Shown piece after piece: positions 26,201-37,898 of a DNA stretch of 64,000 nt. The DNA comes from an uncultured Pseudomonadota bacterium (GTDB taxonomy: Bacteria > Pseudomonadota > Gammaproteobacteria > Burkholderiales > Rhodocyclaceae), in NCBI GenBank assembly GCA_903870055.1, contig CAIQBG010000048.1, positions 1 through 64,000 of the forward strand. The letters are read 5' to 3'. The notes under the pieces were generated by a model. It worked only from the letters and a program-made list of their open reading frames with translations, ran no database searches and had not been told where the DNA came from. The translations under genes and the position numbers were made by a program. How positions within the stretch are numbered: position 1 is the stretch's first letter; each line of letters begins with the position of its first letter.

Positions 26201-29200
26201 ATGGGGAGACGTTTGCCGCTTGTTGTTTGGCTGGCAACGGTGGGCTTAGGTGGTGCATTATTGGGCAGCACACCCGTTTTCGCACAAAGTAGTGCCGTGC
26301 CGATTCGGATGGAACCATTGCTCGTGGACCCGGCGCTGCTGGGCATTGCGCCATCAGCCCCATCCTCGGGATCTGCCGCGTTGGGGGGGCTGCCCACATC
26401 GGGTGCCGCCAGCAAAAAGGCACTTTCGAAAAAGGTCGCGCAACAGCCGATTATTCAGGCGCCTGCGCAGCCGGTCGTTGCAGCATCGCCTCCTGAGCCT
26501 TCTGCATCACCTGTGGCGCCGAGCAAAGCCGTTGCGGCTGCACCGGTCAGGTCGCAACCTGTTCCGGAGCCCGTGCCTGAGCCGGTACCTGAACCAGCGC
26601 CGGCACCTGCGCCGGCACCTGCGCCAGTTGCGCCTACTGTGCCTGTTGCGCCGCGCGCCCCTGCACCAGTGACACCTTCGCAATCGGTTGCAGAGGCGAC
26701 AACCAAGCCAAAATCGCCAGCACTGGCCAAGGATCAGACCGAGCTTCTGGCTGATGTGATTACGGGGCGTAATGATCTGGAGCTTACCGCTACGGGTAAT
26801 GCCGAGTTGCGTCGCGATGGCACGGTGCTTAATGCTGATCGCATTGTTTATAGCATCGTCGAAGACAATGTGGATGCGCAGGGTAATGTGCTTTATCGGG
26901 ACCCGGCGCAGGGCACCACCATGTCCGGCACCGATGCCGATATCGTAGTGGCCGCCAGAACCGGGTACATTAACAACGCGAATTATGAGATCCGTCAGAA
27001 AAAACGGATTGCGCAGATTAATCAGGGTCCCTGGTCGTTTAATGCACCGCCTATTGGCCCGGCACCTAATGCCAGCGGCGCCGCAGCCGTGCCAATGGGT
27101 GGCACCACTATGCCTTCCTACGGCGTGGCGGCAAGCTCGACATTAACGCAGCAACCCGGGCAACAAACCGCAATTAATGAAGCCGTTGCCGGTGGCGCGG
27201 ATGCTGAGACCCAAGCACAAGCAGCGGCAGCAGGCGATGTTGCATTCTTGCCGGGACAGACACCCTTGGCACGGATTGTGGAGACCATGTCGCATGGTCA
27301 GGCAGCACGGATTAACCTGGAAGGCGAAAATCGCTACCGGGCTGAAGATGCCACGTATACCACCTGTCCGGCGGGTGATAGCGGTTGGTATGCGCGTGCT
27401 TCTACTTATCACCTGGATTATGAGCAGAACGAGGGCACAGCCTCGAATTCATTGCTTTACTTCCAGAATGTACCTTTCTTGTACATGCCCTATGCGTTCT
27501 TTCCGCTGGACCGTGGCAGGCACTCGGGCTTTCTGGCACCGAGCCTTGGTTCATCGCAGCTTAACGGCTTCCAGACGGTTGTTCCGTATTACTTCAATCT
27601 CGCACCGAACTACGATGCAAGCTTTGCGCCAGCTATCTATGGCAAGCGCGGCGTCTCGTTTAATACGGATTTTCGTTACCTGGGTAACACCGGCAACAGT
27701 CCAGTTCCTACCTATTCGGGTAAGGATGCTTTCAACTACATGCCGAATGACCGGTTAGCAAATCGTGAACGCTGGAGCTTTTTATCTCAGCACCAGCAGC
27801 AGTTTAATAACGTATTGCCCGGATTATCGGGTGCCTGGGATTTGCAGGGTGTTTCAGACTCGTATTACTTTACGGATCTAAATAACTCTCTGGCAGCCAT
27901 GTCACAGTCTTATTTGCCGCGCACCGGACGCGTTAACTACGCGGCACCCACATGGAATGCCTCTGTGGTTGCGCAGGGTTATCAAACGCTGAATTTCAAC
28001 CCCAGCGCATCAGTGGCAACACCTTATCAGTTGTTGCCGCAGGTTAACTTTGCTATGAACCGTTCTTTGCTGGGTGCGGCCGGATTTAGCAACGTACGAC
28101 TCAACGACAATGATGAGCTAGAAGTCCTGTCCAGCAACGGTATGTTTGATCAACCGGCGCGAATGGATGCGGTGGTTTCGGCCAATAGTTCCTATTTCAC
28201 CAACCAGACGCAGTCTTATGTGCAAGGTAATCGCCTCTGGGCCTATCCGCAGTTTGTAACCAGCTGGCAATCGCCAGGTGTGTATGTCACGCCTAAAGCG
28301 GGTGTGCACTACACGCAATACAACACCAATGCGGGTCAGTTAACGACTTCCGGCAGCGGTAGTACAACAGCTATTAACTCGGATAACGCGTCTCGTACAC
28401 TACCAATTTTGTCATTAGATTCGGGCATGGTTTTTGACCGAAAGACAGAATACTTTGGCCGCACGCTGAATCAGACGCTAGAACCCCGGTTGTATTATTT
28501 GTATGTGCCGTATCGCAGTCAGACAAACTTACCGCTGTTTGATACGGGTATCGCTGATATGAGTTACGCGCAGATGTTCAGCGAGAACATCTTTACCGGT
28601 TGGGATCGGGTCTCGAACGCGAACCAAGTAACGGCGGCGCTATCGACACGCTACTCCATGGATAAAACGGGTCAGCAGTTGATGGGCTTTAGTGTGGGGC
28701 AACGCGTTTTCTTCCAGCCGCAACAAGTGAATCTTTATTCGGGCACGGGGTTGTCGACAAGCAGCTATGGCAGTAACGATTACTTCGCGCAAGCGAATGG
28801 CATGGTTGCACCCTATACATCGATTAATGGTTTTGCACAGGTGAGTCCATACGCGCAATCAAGCTCGACGAGTAACAGCACCAAGGTTAATCGTATTAAT
28901 CGAGCCAGTATCGGCACAAAGTTTCAACCAAGCCGTGAAAACGTTTTGAATTACGCCTATCGCTATCAGAATCAGGATTACATCCCTGGTGCAGCAACAT
29001 CGGGTCCGTCTTCAGCAGCAGTGATGCAAAACGATGTCAGTGCTGCCTGGAAACTCTGGGGACCATTACGTGCGGTGGGCCGTTATACCTATTCAGCCGT
29101 GCAGTCGTCGCAAATTGAAAGCCTGGCAGGTTTGGAGTACAACGCCTCCTGCTGGACGGTTCGTGCTGTTTATCACCGCGCCATGACCTATAGTTCTACG

Positions 29201-29362
29201 CAGACGCCTTTCCTCAATACCAGTTTCTTTGTCCAACTGGAACTTAAGGGTATGGGTAGTATCGGTTCCAGCCCGTTGGATGTGTTGCGACGAAATGTTC
29301 CGAATTATACAAAGACCTCGGATACGGCCTTTATGCCGCCGCTGACGGATCCATACTATTGA
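26201..29362 (+). CDS. lptD: LPS-assembly protein LptD with enlarged N-terminal region
   Basis: Outer-membrane barrel that inserts LPS at the cell surface together with LptE. From ATG 26201 it begins with a good signal peptide ending VFAQ (TTG 26126 would add 25 residues before it). Then come a Pro/Ala-rich arm (about 120-158), an LptA-like beta domain (about 185-265), a Gly/Ala/Gln-rich insertion (about 272-355) and the barrel with FLYMPYAFFPLDRGRHSG. At 1053 residues it is far longer than the usual 780-800. Only two Cys remain, C388 and C984, enough for one inter-domain disulfide instead of the two of E. coli. First gene of lptD-surA-pdxA-rsmA. Confidence 0.95.
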   Translation: MGRRLPLVVWLATVGLGGALLGSTPVFAQSSAVPIRMEPLLVDPALLGIAPSAPSSGSAALGGLPTSGAASKKALSKKVAQQPIIQAPAQPVVAASPPEPSASPVAPSKAVAAAPVRSQPVPEPVPEPVPEPAPAPAPAPAPVAPTVPVAPRAPAPVTPSQSVAEATTKPKSPALAKDQTELLADVITGRNDLELTATGNAELRRDGTVLNADRIVYSIVEDNVDAQGNVLYRDPAQGTTMSGTDADIVVAARTGYINNANYEIRQKKRIAQINQGPWSFNAPPIGPAPNASGAAAVPMGGTTMPSYGVAASSTLTQQPGQQTAINEAVAGGADAETQAQAAAAGDVAFLPGQTPLARIVETMSHGQAARINLEGENRYRAEDATYTTCPAGDSGWYARASTYHLDYEQNEGTASNSLLYFQNVPFLYMPYAFFPLDRGRHSGFLAPSLGSSQLNGFQTVVPYYFNLAPNYDASFAPAIYGKRGVSFNTDFRYLGNTGNSPVPTYSGKDAFNYMPNDRLANRERWSFLSQHQQQFNNVLPGLSGAWDLQGVSDSYYFTDLNNSLAAMSQSYLPRTGRVNYAAPTWNASVVAQGYQTLNFNPSASVATPYQLLPQVNFAMNRSLLGAAGFSNVRLNDNDELEVLSSNGMFDQPARMDAVVSANSSYFTNQTQSYVQGNRLWAYPQFVTSWQSPGVYVTPKAGVHYTQYNTNAGQLTTSGSGSTTAINSDNASRTLPILSLDSGMVFDRKTEYFGRTLNQTLEPRLYYLYVPYRSQTNLPLFDTGIADMSYAQMFSENIFTGWDRVSNANQVTAALSTRYSMDKTGQQLMGFSVGQRVFFQPQQVNLYSGTGLSTSSYGSNDYFAQANGMVAPYTSINGFAQVSPYAQSSSTSNSTKVNRINRASIGTKFQPSRENVLNYAYRYQNQDYIPGAATSGPSSAAVMQNDVSAAWKLWGPLRAVGRYTYSAVQSSQIESLAGLEYNASCWTVRAVYHRAMTYSSTQTPFLNTSFFVQLELKGMGSIGSSPLDVLRRNVPNYTKTSDTAFMPPLTDPYY
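26558..26674 (+). repeat. Pro-Glu/Pro-Ala repeat tract inside lptD
   Basis: Encodes repeats of the type PVPE followed by PAPA (low-complexity, about 39 residues with Pro at nearly every second position), like the rigid periplasm-spanning arm of TonB. The DNA repeats are degenerate (gag/gaa, ccg/cct/cca mixed), so it looks like selection on the protein and not fresh slippage. Confidence 0.8.
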
Positions 29363-29375
29363 TCGATCATTGACA

Positions 29376-30713
29376 ATGAAGATGCCTAATCGTTTCAAAT
29401 CGTTTCTTTCGGTATTGGCTTTCACAGTGCTGACGGCAGGAGTGGCACAGGCCGCGCCAGCAGGACATACTGCTGCGCAAAAATCAAATCAGCCGCAGAC
29501 GCTGGATCGGATTATTGCGGTTGTTAATGATGGCGTAATTACCCAGAATCAGCTAAATACACGAGTACGTTCGGCAACCATGCAGCTGCACCGCCAGAAA
29601 GTACAGTTGCCACCTGCAGATATCATTCGTCAGCAAGTGCTTGATCAGATGATTACCGAGCGGGCGCAGGTACAGACTGCGAAGGAAGCGGGTATTCAAG
29701 TAGACGATGCCGACTTGGATCAGGCGATGGTGCGTGTGGCCGCCAATCAGAAAATGACACCGCAGCAGATGCGTCAGATGATTGAGAAGGATGGTGTGGC
29801 CTGGTCTGATTTCCGTGAAGAAATTCGTAATCAGATGATGATTGCCCGTGTGCGTGAAAGGGAAGTGGATGCCAGAGTGAATGTGACACCTGGTGAAGTA
29901 GATAACTTTCTCGCCAATCAGAGTGCGACAGGCGCTGGCGAAGAAGTGCATCTTGCGCACATCGTGATTCGTATTCCCGAAGGCGCTTCGCCTGAAACGC
30001 TGAATAAGCTACGCATGAAAGCAGTATCGATTGATGAACAAGCCCGATCTGGCAAAGATTTCGGGCAGCTCGCAGCGACCTATTCGGAATCTAACGATGC
30101 CATGCAGGGGGGAGATCTTGGCTTCCGCCCAGTGGATAGTCTGCCCCAGGTAATGAGTTCGGCCATCGCTAATCTGAAACCGGGGCAGGTCAGTGATGTG
30201 GTACGTAGTCCCAGCGGATTTCATATCGTTAAACTGATCGCCAGGAAAGGCGGCAGTGCATTACCGCAGATTCAGCAGACCCATGCCCGCCATATTCTGA
30301 TTAAGGTGACAGAAGTCACCTCGGAGTCTGAGGCACGGCAGAAGATTAATCAGGTGCATAGTCGCTTGAAGAGTGGCGAAGATTTTGCTGCGCTGGCCAA
30401 GCTTTACTCTCAGGATGGGTCAGCTCAGAAGGGTGGTGATCTTGGCTGGCTTTACCCGGGTGATACGGTGCCTGCTTTTGATCAGGCAATGAATGCGCTG
30501 AAAATCGGTGAAATCAGTAATCCGGTGCAATCCCAGTTTGGCTTCCACATCATTCAGGTGCTGGAACGTCGCACAACGGACGTTTCCCAGGAACGCCAAC
30601 GCCAACGCGCCACCATGGCGTTGCGTCAGCGTAAACTGGAAGAAGCCAATCAGGAATGGGTACGACAAGTTCGGGACCGAGCTTACGTCGAGATCCGTCT
30701 GGATGACCAATGA
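29376..30713 (+). CDS. surA: Periplasmic chaperone/peptidyl-prolyl isomerase SurA
   Basis: 445 residues from ATG 29376, signal peptide ending AQAAPA. The N-terminal SurA domain starts LDRIIAVVNDGVIT; two parvulin (PpiC) domains follow at about 175-275 and 285-385, each with the GGDLG turn (GGDLGFRPVD, GGDLGWLYPG). SurA escorts outer-membrane barrels, including LptD, to the BAM complex. It lies 13 bases behind lptD and overlaps pdxA by 4. Confidence 0.97.
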   Translation: MKMPNRFKSFLSVLAFTVLTAGVAQAAPAGHTAAQKSNQPQTLDRIIAVVNDGVITQNQLNTRVRSATMQLHRQKVQLPPADIIRQQVLDQMITERAQVQTAKEAGIQVDDADLDQAMVRVAANQKMTPQQMRQMIEKDGVAWSDFREEIRNQMMIARVREREVDARVNVTPGEVDNFLANQSATGAGEEVHLAHIVIRIPEGASPETLNKLRMKAVSIDEQARSGKDFGQLAATYSESNDAMQGGDLGFRPVDSLPQVMSSAIANLKPGQVSDVVRSPSGFHIVKLIARKGGSALPQIQQTHARHILIKVTEVTSESEARQKINQVHSRLKSGEDFAALAKLYSQDGSAQKGGDLGWLYPGDTVPAFDQAMNALKIGEISNPVQSQFGFHIIQVLERRTTDVSQERQRQRATMALRQRKLEEANQEWVRQVRDRAYVEIRLDDQ

Positions 30714-31729
30714 CGCCAGTTCGCCTTGCCATTACCTCGGGTGAGCCCGCAGGTATAGGTCCTGATCTGTGCCTGCGCCTTGCTGAAAAAGCGTGGCCGG
30801 ATGAACTCGTGGTGTTGTGCGATCTGAAGTTATTAAAATCACGTGCGCAAGAAATCGGTGCACAGGTTGCTTTTAGACATTACGAAGTGAGCGGACCGAT
30901 TGGCTCCTCCAAGCAGGGCGAAATTACCGTGTGTGATATCCACACGCACGGCCAAGTCGTTACGGGTGCATTGAATACCGTTAATAGTGATTACGTTATT
31001 GCGTTGCTGGATCGAGCTATTGCCGGATGCCGTTCAGGCGAATTTGCTGCCATGGTGACTGCGCCCTTGCACAAAGGGGTGATTAATGAGGCAGGACGAC
31101 CATTTACCGGACACACCGAATATCTTGCCGAGCAGACTGATACGCCCTTAGTGGTCATGATGCTCGCCGGTGATACACCGCACGGACCTTTGCGTGTTGC
31201 GTTGGCGACAACGCATTTGCCTCTTGCAGACGTGCCAGCCGCAATCAACGCAAAGACATTAACGTCTGTGTTGCGCATTCTGGATCATGATTTGCGGACC
31301 AAGTTCGGCCTGTCTGACCCACGTATCTTGGTGGCCGGGCTCAATCCCCACGCTGGGGAAGGTGGTCACATGGGCCACGAAGAAATTGATACGATCATCC
31401 CGACGTTGGAGCAATTGCGTGCAGAAGGAATGCATCTAGTCGGACCTTTGCCGGCTGATACCCTGTTTACGCCACGAGTGTTGCGGCAGGGAGATGCCGT
31501 GTTGGCGATGTATCACGACCAGGGACTGGCGCCACTCAAATATGCCACCTTCGGACAGGGTATTAACATCACCCTTGGCCTGCCCATTATTCGGACGTCG
31601 GTAGACCATGGCACGGCACTGGATCTGGCAGGCCGACGGCTCGATGGCGATACGCCAGTTGCCGACCCGGGTAGCCTTTACGCGGCAGTGACGCTGGCTG
31701 CTCAGCTTGCCAGAAAGCAGATCCAATGA
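30710..31729 (+). CDS. pdxA: 4-hydroxythreonine-4-phosphate dehydrogenase
   Basis: 339 residues. NAD-dependent oxidation of 4-phosphohydroxy-threonine in pyridoxal phosphate synthesis. Conserved blocks: [12 protein letters not shown] at the start, [13 protein letters not shown] with metal-site residues, GHTEYLAE, and [11 protein letters not shown] near the C-terminus with a zinc-ligand His. Overlaps surA and rsmA by 4 bases each, so the four-gene operon is translationally coupled from surA on. Confidence 0.97.
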   Translation: MTPVRLAITSGEPAGIGPDLCLRLAEKAWPDELVVLCDLKLLKSRAQEIGAQVAFRHYEVSGPIGSSKQGEITVCDIHTHGQVVTGALNTVNSDYVIALLDRAIAGCRSGEFAAMVTAPLHKGVINEAGRPFTGHTEYLAEQTDTPLVVMMLAGDTPHGPLRVALATTHLPLADVPAAINAKTLTSVLRILDHDLRTKFGLSDPRILVAGLNPHAGEGGHMGHEEIDTIIPTLEQLRAEGMHLVGPLPADTLFTPRVLRQGDAVLAMYHDQGLAPLKYATFGQGINITLGLPIIRTSVDHGTALDLAGRRLDGDTPVADPGSLYAAVTLAAQLARKQIQ

Positions 31730-32526
31730 ATCGACCGCACAGTAAGCTTGCCCAGGAAACAGGACACAAAGCGCGTAAGCGTTTCGGCCAGAACTTTCTA
31801 ATTGATCAAGGCATCATCCACGGCATCGTCGATGCGGTAAATCCCCGGCCGGGTGAGCGGGTTGTGGAAATCGGTCCGGGTCTGGGCGCGTTAACGCAAC
31901 CGCTCCTCGAGCGTGCCGGTCACCTGCATGTGGTCGAGCTGGATCGGGATCTGATTGCCCGTTTGGAAAAGAAATACACACGTCAGCAAATGACTATTCA
32001 CGGTGGTGATGCGCTGGTTTTTGATTTTTCTACCCTCGGCCCTGATCTCAGAGTGGTTGGTAACTTGCCCTACAACATTTCAACGCCCATCCTTTTTCAT
32101 CTGCTTGATAAAGTCGAAGCGATTCGTGACATTCACGTGATGCTACAAAAGGAAGTGGTAGATCGAATGGTGGCACCACCGGGTCATTCCGATCGTAGCC
32201 GCCTCTCGGTCATGTTGCAGCGCTATTGCTATTTGGAACCATTGCTCGATGTGCCGCCTGAATCTTTTGACCCGGCGCCTAAAGTGAATTCGGCAGTCGT
32301 ACGCATGATCCCGCGACCAATGGCAGAGCGTTTGCCGGTGGATGAAGCGGCGTTACGGCGTGTCGTGAATGCAGCTTTCTCTCAACGTCGCAAGATGGTC
32401 AGAAATACGCTCAAGCCCTTGCTGACCAGTGAACAGATTGAAGCGGCAGGTGTTGACCCGACGGAACGCGCCGAACAGCTCAGTGAGGCAAACTTTGTTG
32501 CGCTGGCCAAGCAGCTGCCGCACTAG
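31726..32526 (+). CDS. rsmA: 16S rRNA dimethyladenosine transferase
   Basis: 266 residues (KsgA). It dimethylates two adjacent adenosines near the 3' end of 16S r[14 protein letters not shown] leads into the SAM-binding motif [16 protein letters not shown], and the catalytic NLPYNIS motif is present near residue 116. Last gene of the operon; apaG, often next, is absent. Its TAG stop overlaps the TAG stop of convergent xthA through a shared CTAG palindrome. Confidence 0.97.
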   Translation: MNRPHSKLAQETGHKARKRFGQNFLIDQGIIHGIVDAVNPRPGERVVEIGPGLGALTQPLLERAGHLHVVELDRDLIARLEKKYTRQQMTIHGGDALVFDFSTLGPDLRVVGNLPYNISTPILFHLLDKVEAIRDIHVMLQKEVVDRMVAPPGHSDRSRLSVMLQRYCYLEPLLDVPPESFDPAPKVNSAVVRMIPRPMAERLPVDEAALRRVVNAAFSQRRKMVRNTLKPLLTSEQIEAAGVDPTERAEQLSEANFVALAKQLPH

Positions 32527-33284
32527 TTTTTAAACGTCGCGATAACCGGTGTGTGGTCAGACGGTCGTTCAAGGACACGTGGCGACTTATCGATCACACA
32601 TTCAGTACAGCGATCGGCCAGCGGGCCACTCGCGAGAATATGGTCGATGCGCAAACCGAAGTTACGGCGAAACGCATTCATTCGGTAATCCCACCAGGAA
32701 AAGCTCTTTTCCGGTTGCTCGAAGCGTCGGAACACATCCTGTAAACCGAGGGCTTCAATTGCGGCGAAAGCCTCGCGTTCGAGGGGGGAGACGTGAATGG
32801 CCTCTTTCCAGTCCGGGTGCGCATCAGCGTCCGTAGGAGCAATGTTGTAATCACCAATCAGACATAGCGCCGGGTGCGCACGCATCTCGTGGTCGAGCCA
32901 AGCGGTTAGGTGAGCGAGCCAGTCCATTTTGTAAGTAAACTTTTCACTGCCTGGCGCTTGCCCATTAGGAAAGTAGCCGTTCACCACGCGTACGCCACCG
33001 ATAGTGGCCGCAATGATGCGTTGTTGCGGATCCTCATAACCAGGAATGCCACGTTGTATATCATTAGCCGGTTCCCGCGAGAGCAGGGCGACGCCGTTAT
33101 AGGTTTTTTGCCCGGCAAAAACCGCTTGGTACCCTGCGTCACGAATAGCATCGAGTGGAAACTTGGCGTCCTCGCACTTGAGTTCCTGGAGACCAACGAC
33201 ATCTGGCTTGGCGGCGCTTAACCAGTCCAGCAGATGCGGCAGTCGAACATTGAGCGAGTTGACGTTCCAGGTGGCAATTTTCAT
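32523..33284 (-). CDS. xthA: Exodeoxyribonuclease III
   Basis: 253 residues, endonuclease/exonuclease/phosphatase fold. Mg- and DNA-binding motifs: [13 protein letters not shown] (3-15), [13 protein letters not shown] with the metal Glu, [11 protein letters not shown] with the Asp/Asn pair, and DHILAS and SDHTPVIA near the C-terminus with the catalytic His. AP endonuclease and 3' exonuclease of base-excision repair. It lies 15 bases downstream of an unknown membrane protein gene on the same strand. Confidence 0.96.
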   Translation of the reverse strand: MKIATWNVNSLNVRLPHLLDWLSAAKPDVVGLQELKCEDAKFPLDAIRDAGYQAVFAGQKTYNGVALLSREPANDIQRGIPGYEDPQQRIIAATIGGVRVVNGYFPNGQAPGSEKFTYKMDWLAHLTAWLDHEMRAHPALCLIGDYNIAPTDADAHPDWKEAIHVSPLEREAFAAIEALGLQDVFRRFEQPEKSFSWWDYRMNAFRRNFGLRIDHILASGPLADRCTECVIDKSPRVLERPSDHTPVIATFKN

Positions 33285-33299
33285 GAGGTAGTGATGTTA

Positions 33300-33839
33300 T
33301 CAGTGACGTGCGTCAGACTCGGGGGCCGTAAAAATCCAGTCGGCTTGTAAGGTTGTTTGTGTGAGGGCCATTTGTAAGCGTGCACGCCAGCGCATCGCAC
33401 CAGAGACACAAACGGGAATGCTGCCAGTACCCTGCCACTGTCCATCGGCTTGCTGTTGCAGCGCGATTCGGATCAGTCCCATGTCCATGCTGTCGCCGGT
33501 GAGATCTACCCAGACGGCACTAGGTGTATGGGGCATTAGCACCCGTTCTGGTGGCGTTAGTGTAAACACCAACGGCGCACTCACCGGGATTGGCCGGGGT
33601 GTAATACTGAAAGTCCATGGTGCTTCCGATGCCACCGGCGTCATGATCGGGAGGGCACAGGCAGTACGGTTCAGGTTGCAGGGTGGTGGGCTAATTTGGG
33701 TTGCCAGTGGCTCATCGATGACCAGATTGAGTAAACGGTCTTTGTAGAAATGGGTAAGCGTGAGCGAGAGTACGAGCAGGATTAAGGCACCCATCTGCCA
33801 TAAACGCCGTTCGGTTTTCCAGATAGCAGAAATTTTCAC
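33300..33839 (-). CDS. Conserved single-pass membrane protein of unknown function
   Basis: 179 residues. A short cytoplasmic N-terminus, one membrane helix (about 15-32) and a periplasmic beta-rich domain with a Cys pair in PPCNLNRTAC and another Cys in IPVCVSG. The motif pattern C-x5-C, SITPRPIPV, DMGLIRIAL and IPVCVSGAMRWRA matches a set of betaproteobacterial hypothetical proteins I have seen near trxB/smr loci. Start overlaps the smr stop by 4 bases, so it is coupled to it. A periplasmic Cys pair invites a redox or copper-related idea, but nothing here proves it. Confidence 0.8.
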   Translation of the reverse strand: MKISAIWKTERRLWQMGALILLVLSLTLTHFYKDRLLNLVIDEPLATQISPPPCNLNRTACALPIMTPVASEAPWTFSITPRPIPVSAPLVFTLTPPERVLMPHTPSAVWVDLTGDSMDMGLIRIALQQQADGQWQGTGSIPVCVSGAMRWRARLQMALTQTTLQADWIFTAPESDARH

Positions 33840-34417
33840 GTCACATCCTTCCTTAAGTCATTAGGCTGTGGGCGATGCTGATTTCTCAGCAACACAATCA
33901 ATGCCCCTTCTCCCCCATCGACCGGTTTTGCCTGGCAATAAGCCAGCACTTCTTGGCGTTGTACCAACCAGTTTCTCGTCAGTACCCGCAGAACAGCCAC
34001 TTGGCCCGGCGATCGCAATCCCCGACCTGTGACTACACGTACGCAACGTAGTCCCTGGTGTAAACACCGGTTGAGAAAATTTGCCAGCGCCTCGCGTGCG
34101 GCATCTCTCGTATGGCCATGCAAATCAATTTCGCGCTGGATGACCCAACGCCCACGGCGTAGATCGCGTAGCACCTGCATAGACACGCCGCGGTGTAAGT
34201 AGATGGGCTCATCGCCACCTTCTAGCCGGTCAGCCAGCTGGATCGGCGCATGAATCAGTTCATGCAGCACAGCCTGATCGTCCAGATGGCGCTGTCTTGC
34301 CACCGGACGTGGCGGCTTCGGTCTCAAATCCGCCCGAGGGTCTGCCTTGAGTGGCGCTGCATCCGATACTTCCGAGAGAAACAGCGCCTGCTCTTCCTCA
34401 GAAAGTTTGGCCGGCAT
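33836..34417 (-). CDS. Smr-domain protein
   Basis: 193 residues. The C-terminal Smr domain has EIDLHGHTRDAAREAL (about 95-110) and VVTGRGLRSPG (about 127-137), the LDLHG and HGxG-type motifs of MutS2/SmrA nucleases. The HGxG element reads TGRG here. N-terminal part is charged and low in conservation. Stand-alone Smr proteins may nick DNA or cleave RNA at stalled ribosomes (SmrB); which applies is unknown. Gene sits 35 bases downstream of trxB on the same strand. Confidence 0.88.
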   Translation of the reverse strand: MPAKLSEEEQALFLSEVSDAAPLKADPRADLRPKPPRPVARQRHLDDQAVLHELIHAPIQLADRLEGGDEPIYLHRGVSMQVLRDLRRGRWVIQREIDLHGHTRDAAREALANFLNRCLHQGLRCVRVVTGRGLRSPGQVAVLRVLTRNWLVQRQEVLAYCQAKPVDGGEGALIVLLRNQHRPQPNDLRKDVT

Positions 34418-34452
34418 AGCTACGTACCGGTAAACAATGAATAGTGGTGAGC

Positions 34453-35502
<1,050 letters not shown>

Positions 35503-35510
35503 CTACAAGG

Positions 35511-35518
35511 ATTATAAT
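35511..35518. promoter_or_regulatory. Candidate bidirectional -10 element between trxB and ftsK
   Basis: The palindrome ATTATAAT gives a TATAAT hexamer on both strands, 48 bases before ftsK and 63 before trxB. No convincing -35 hexamers were seen on either side. Confidence 0.35.
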
Positions 35519-35565
35519 CGTTCCTTACGTCATCACCAGCCCGATAACGGGCATTCTATTTATCC

Positions 35566-37893
35566 ATGACTCGACTTTTCAGCCGATCCGTCACCCAGCG
35601 CATTGATGGCCCCCGTACGCTTCCTGAACGCATCAGGGCGCTGATGCAGGAGGCACGTTGGGCTGTCCTGGGATTTATAGCCTTAGTAGCCGTCCTGGCT
35701 TTGTGGGGCTTTAATCCCGCCGATCCAGCCTGGTCACATTCTGGGCCCGCTGGTCGGGTAACCAACCCCATGGGTCGTTTCGGGGCGTGGATGTCGGATT
35801 TGCTGTTTTATCTATTTGGTGGCGCCGCCTGGCTTTGGGCGCTATTGCCTCTGGTATTGATATTTATTGGCTGGAGAGAGCGCCAGCGTGCCCTGCGTGA
35901 AGCGGTTGAGCCGGAAGTTCGACCACTTTGGCTGACGATGGGCGGCTTTCTAGCCTTGTTAGTCTGTCTTTCCACTTTTGCCGCTTTACGTTTTCACACG
36001 AGTGGCAGCTCTCTGCCTATGGGCCCGGGTGGCGTCCTGGGAGAAGGCTTGGCAACTTTGATCGGTCAGGCTTTTGGCTTTACCGGCGCCACATTGATTA
36101 TGGGTTGCTTGCTGTTGTTAAGTTGGCGTGCCTTTAGTGGACTTCCCTGGATGGTGCTTTTTGAAGAGACCGGCGCATTCATGGAACGTGCAGTCGGTGG
36201 GGGTGGTCGTGCTGTAGAGAGTTGGCAGGATCGCCGCATCGGTAAGGAAGTAGCGCAACAGCGCGAGGCAACGGTCGAACAAAAGCGCGCAGAACCCATG
36301 GAGCCAGTTTTTATTGAACCGGCTGCCCCCGTAGAAGTGCCTGTGTCGCGCAAAGCAGTTCAACGTAAAGAGCGTGAGAAGCAAGTACCTCTGTTCCCTG
36401 AGGCTGTTGAGGGCGGCACGCTGCCACCACTGAGCTTGCTTGATCCGGCACAACCGCCAACCGACATGCCGACAGAAGAAACCATGCAGTTCACCTCGCG
36501 CCTCATTGAAACGCGCCTGGCTGATTTTGGTGTGGAAGTGAAAGTGATTGCGGCCTATCCCGGCCCAGTGATTACCCGTTATGAGATTGAACCGGCCGTA
36601 GGCGTTAAGGGCTCGCAGATTGTTAATCTCGCGCGGGATCTCGCGCGCGCACTAGCCATGGTGTCGGTCCGTGTGGTTGAAACCGTGCCTGGCAAATCCT
36701 GCATGGCGCTTGAGCTACCTAATGCCAAACGGCAGACCGTGCGTCTTTCCGAGATTTTGTCTTCTCGTCCGTATCACAACATGACCTCGCCGATTACCGT
36801 GGCGCTGGGTAAGGATATTGGCGGCATTCCCATCGTGGCCGATCTCGCCAAGATGCCCCACTTGCTAGTGGCCGGCACCACCGGTTCTGGCAAGTCCGTG
36901 GGCGTCAATGCCATGATTCTTTCCATGCTTTATAAATCAGAGCCAGAGGCCGTCCGTCTGATCCTGGTTGATCCAAAAATGCTGGAGTTGTCGATTTACG
37001 AAGGTATCCCGCATCTGCTGGCACCCGTCGTGACCGATATGCGCCAGGCGGCCAATGCGCTGACCTGGTGTGTGGCTGAAATGGAACGCCGCTATAAGGT
37101 GATGTCCAAACTGGGCGTGCGTAACCTGGCCAGTGCCAACGAGCACATCCAGAAGGCAGCCGAGAAGGGTGAGCCGATTCCTAATCCGCTGACGCTCACG
37201 CCCGAAGCGCCGGAACCTCTGCGCAGCATGCCGCACATCGTCGTTGTGATTGATGAGCTGGCCGATCTGATGATGGTGGCCGGCAAGAAGGTGGAAGAAC
37301 TGATAGCCCGCCTAGCGCAGAAAGCACGTGCCTCCGGTATCCATCTGATCCTCGCGACACAACGTCCAAGCGTGGATGTAATCACCGGTTTGATCAAGGC
37401 GAACATCCCAACGCGTATTGCCTTTCAGGTTTCTAGCAAGATCGACTCCAGAACGATTCTGGATCAGATGGGTGCCGAAGCACTGCTTGGTCAAGGTGAT
37501 ATGTTGTATCTGCCTCCGGGTACTGGTTACCCGCAGCGTGTGCATGGTGCCTTTGTGGCCGATGAAGAAGTCCACCGCGTCGTGGATTACCTCAAACAGA
37601 TGGGTGCCCCAGAATATGAAGAAGGCATTCTGACGGGGGTAACGGAAGGTGAAGGTGGTGATGGTGAAGGTGTCGATAATGATGCCGAAGCCGATCCGCT
37701 ATATGACCAGGCCGTTGAGATCGTCCTCAAGAATCGCCGAGCCTCTATTTCGTTGGTGCAGCGCCATCTGCGTATCGGTTATAACCGTTCGGCACGTCTG
37801 ATTGAAGCCATGGAAAAAGCAGGTTTGGTGTCTACGATGGATGGCCGTGGTGGTCGTGAAGTGCTGGCACCGAATCGTGCCGGTGATGAATAA
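35566..37893 (+). CDS. ftsK: DNA translocase FtsK
   Basis: 775 residues. Four membrane helices in the first 200 residues, a linker with Pro/Glu/Lys, then the RecA-like motor: Walker [13 protein letters not shown] at about 437-448 and Walker [15 protein letters not shown] at about 553-566. A C-terminal winged-helix gamma domain (about 705-770, [20 protein letters not shown]) reads KOPS sequences. It pumps chromosome ends at the septum and activates XerCD. The linker is short compared with the 1329-residue E. coli protein, as in most betaproteobacteria. First gene of ftsK-lolA-rarA-serS. Confidence 0.97.
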   Translation: MTRLFSRSVTQRIDGPRTLPERIRALMQEARWAVLGFIALVAVLALWGFNPADPAWSHSGPAGRVTNPMGRFGAWMSDLLFYLFGGAAWLWALLPLVLIFIGWRERQRALREAVEPEVRPLWLTMGGFLALLVCLSTFAALRFHTSGSSLPMGPGGVLGEGLATLIGQAFGFTGATLIMGCLLLLSWRAFSGLPWMVLFEETGAFMERAVGGGGRAVESWQDRRIGKEVAQQREATVEQKRAEPMEPVFIEPAAPVEVPVSRKAVQRKEREKQVPLFPEAVEGGTLPPLSLLDPAQPPTDMPTEETMQFTSRLIETRLADFGVEVKVIAAYPGPVITRYEIEPAVGVKGSQIVNLARDLARALAMVSVRVVETVPGKSCMALELPNAKRQTVRLSEILSSRPYHNMTSPITVALGKDIGGIPIVADLAKMPHLLVAGTTGSGKSVGVNAMILSMLYKSEPEAVRLILVDPKMLELSIYEGIPHLLAPVVTDMRQAANALTWCVAEMERRYKVMSKLGVRNLASANEHIQKAAEKGEPIPNPLTLTPEAPEPLRSMPHIVVVIDELADLMMVAGKKVEELIARLAQKARASGIHLILATQRPSVDVITGLIKANIPTRIAFQVSSKIDSRTILDQMGAEALLGQGDMLYLPPGTGYPQRVHGAFVADEEVHRVVDYLKQMGAPEYEEGILTGVTEGEGGDGEGVDNDAEADPLYDQAVEIVLKNRRASISLVQRHLRIGYNRSARLIEAMEKAGLVSTMDGRGGREVLAPNRAGDE

Positions 37894-37898
37894 GGCTC

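Noticed and set aside
26558..26674. Possible CRISPR or minisatellite
   Set aside because: In-frame coding for Pro-rich repeats with degenerate codons and no spacers; it is part of lptD.
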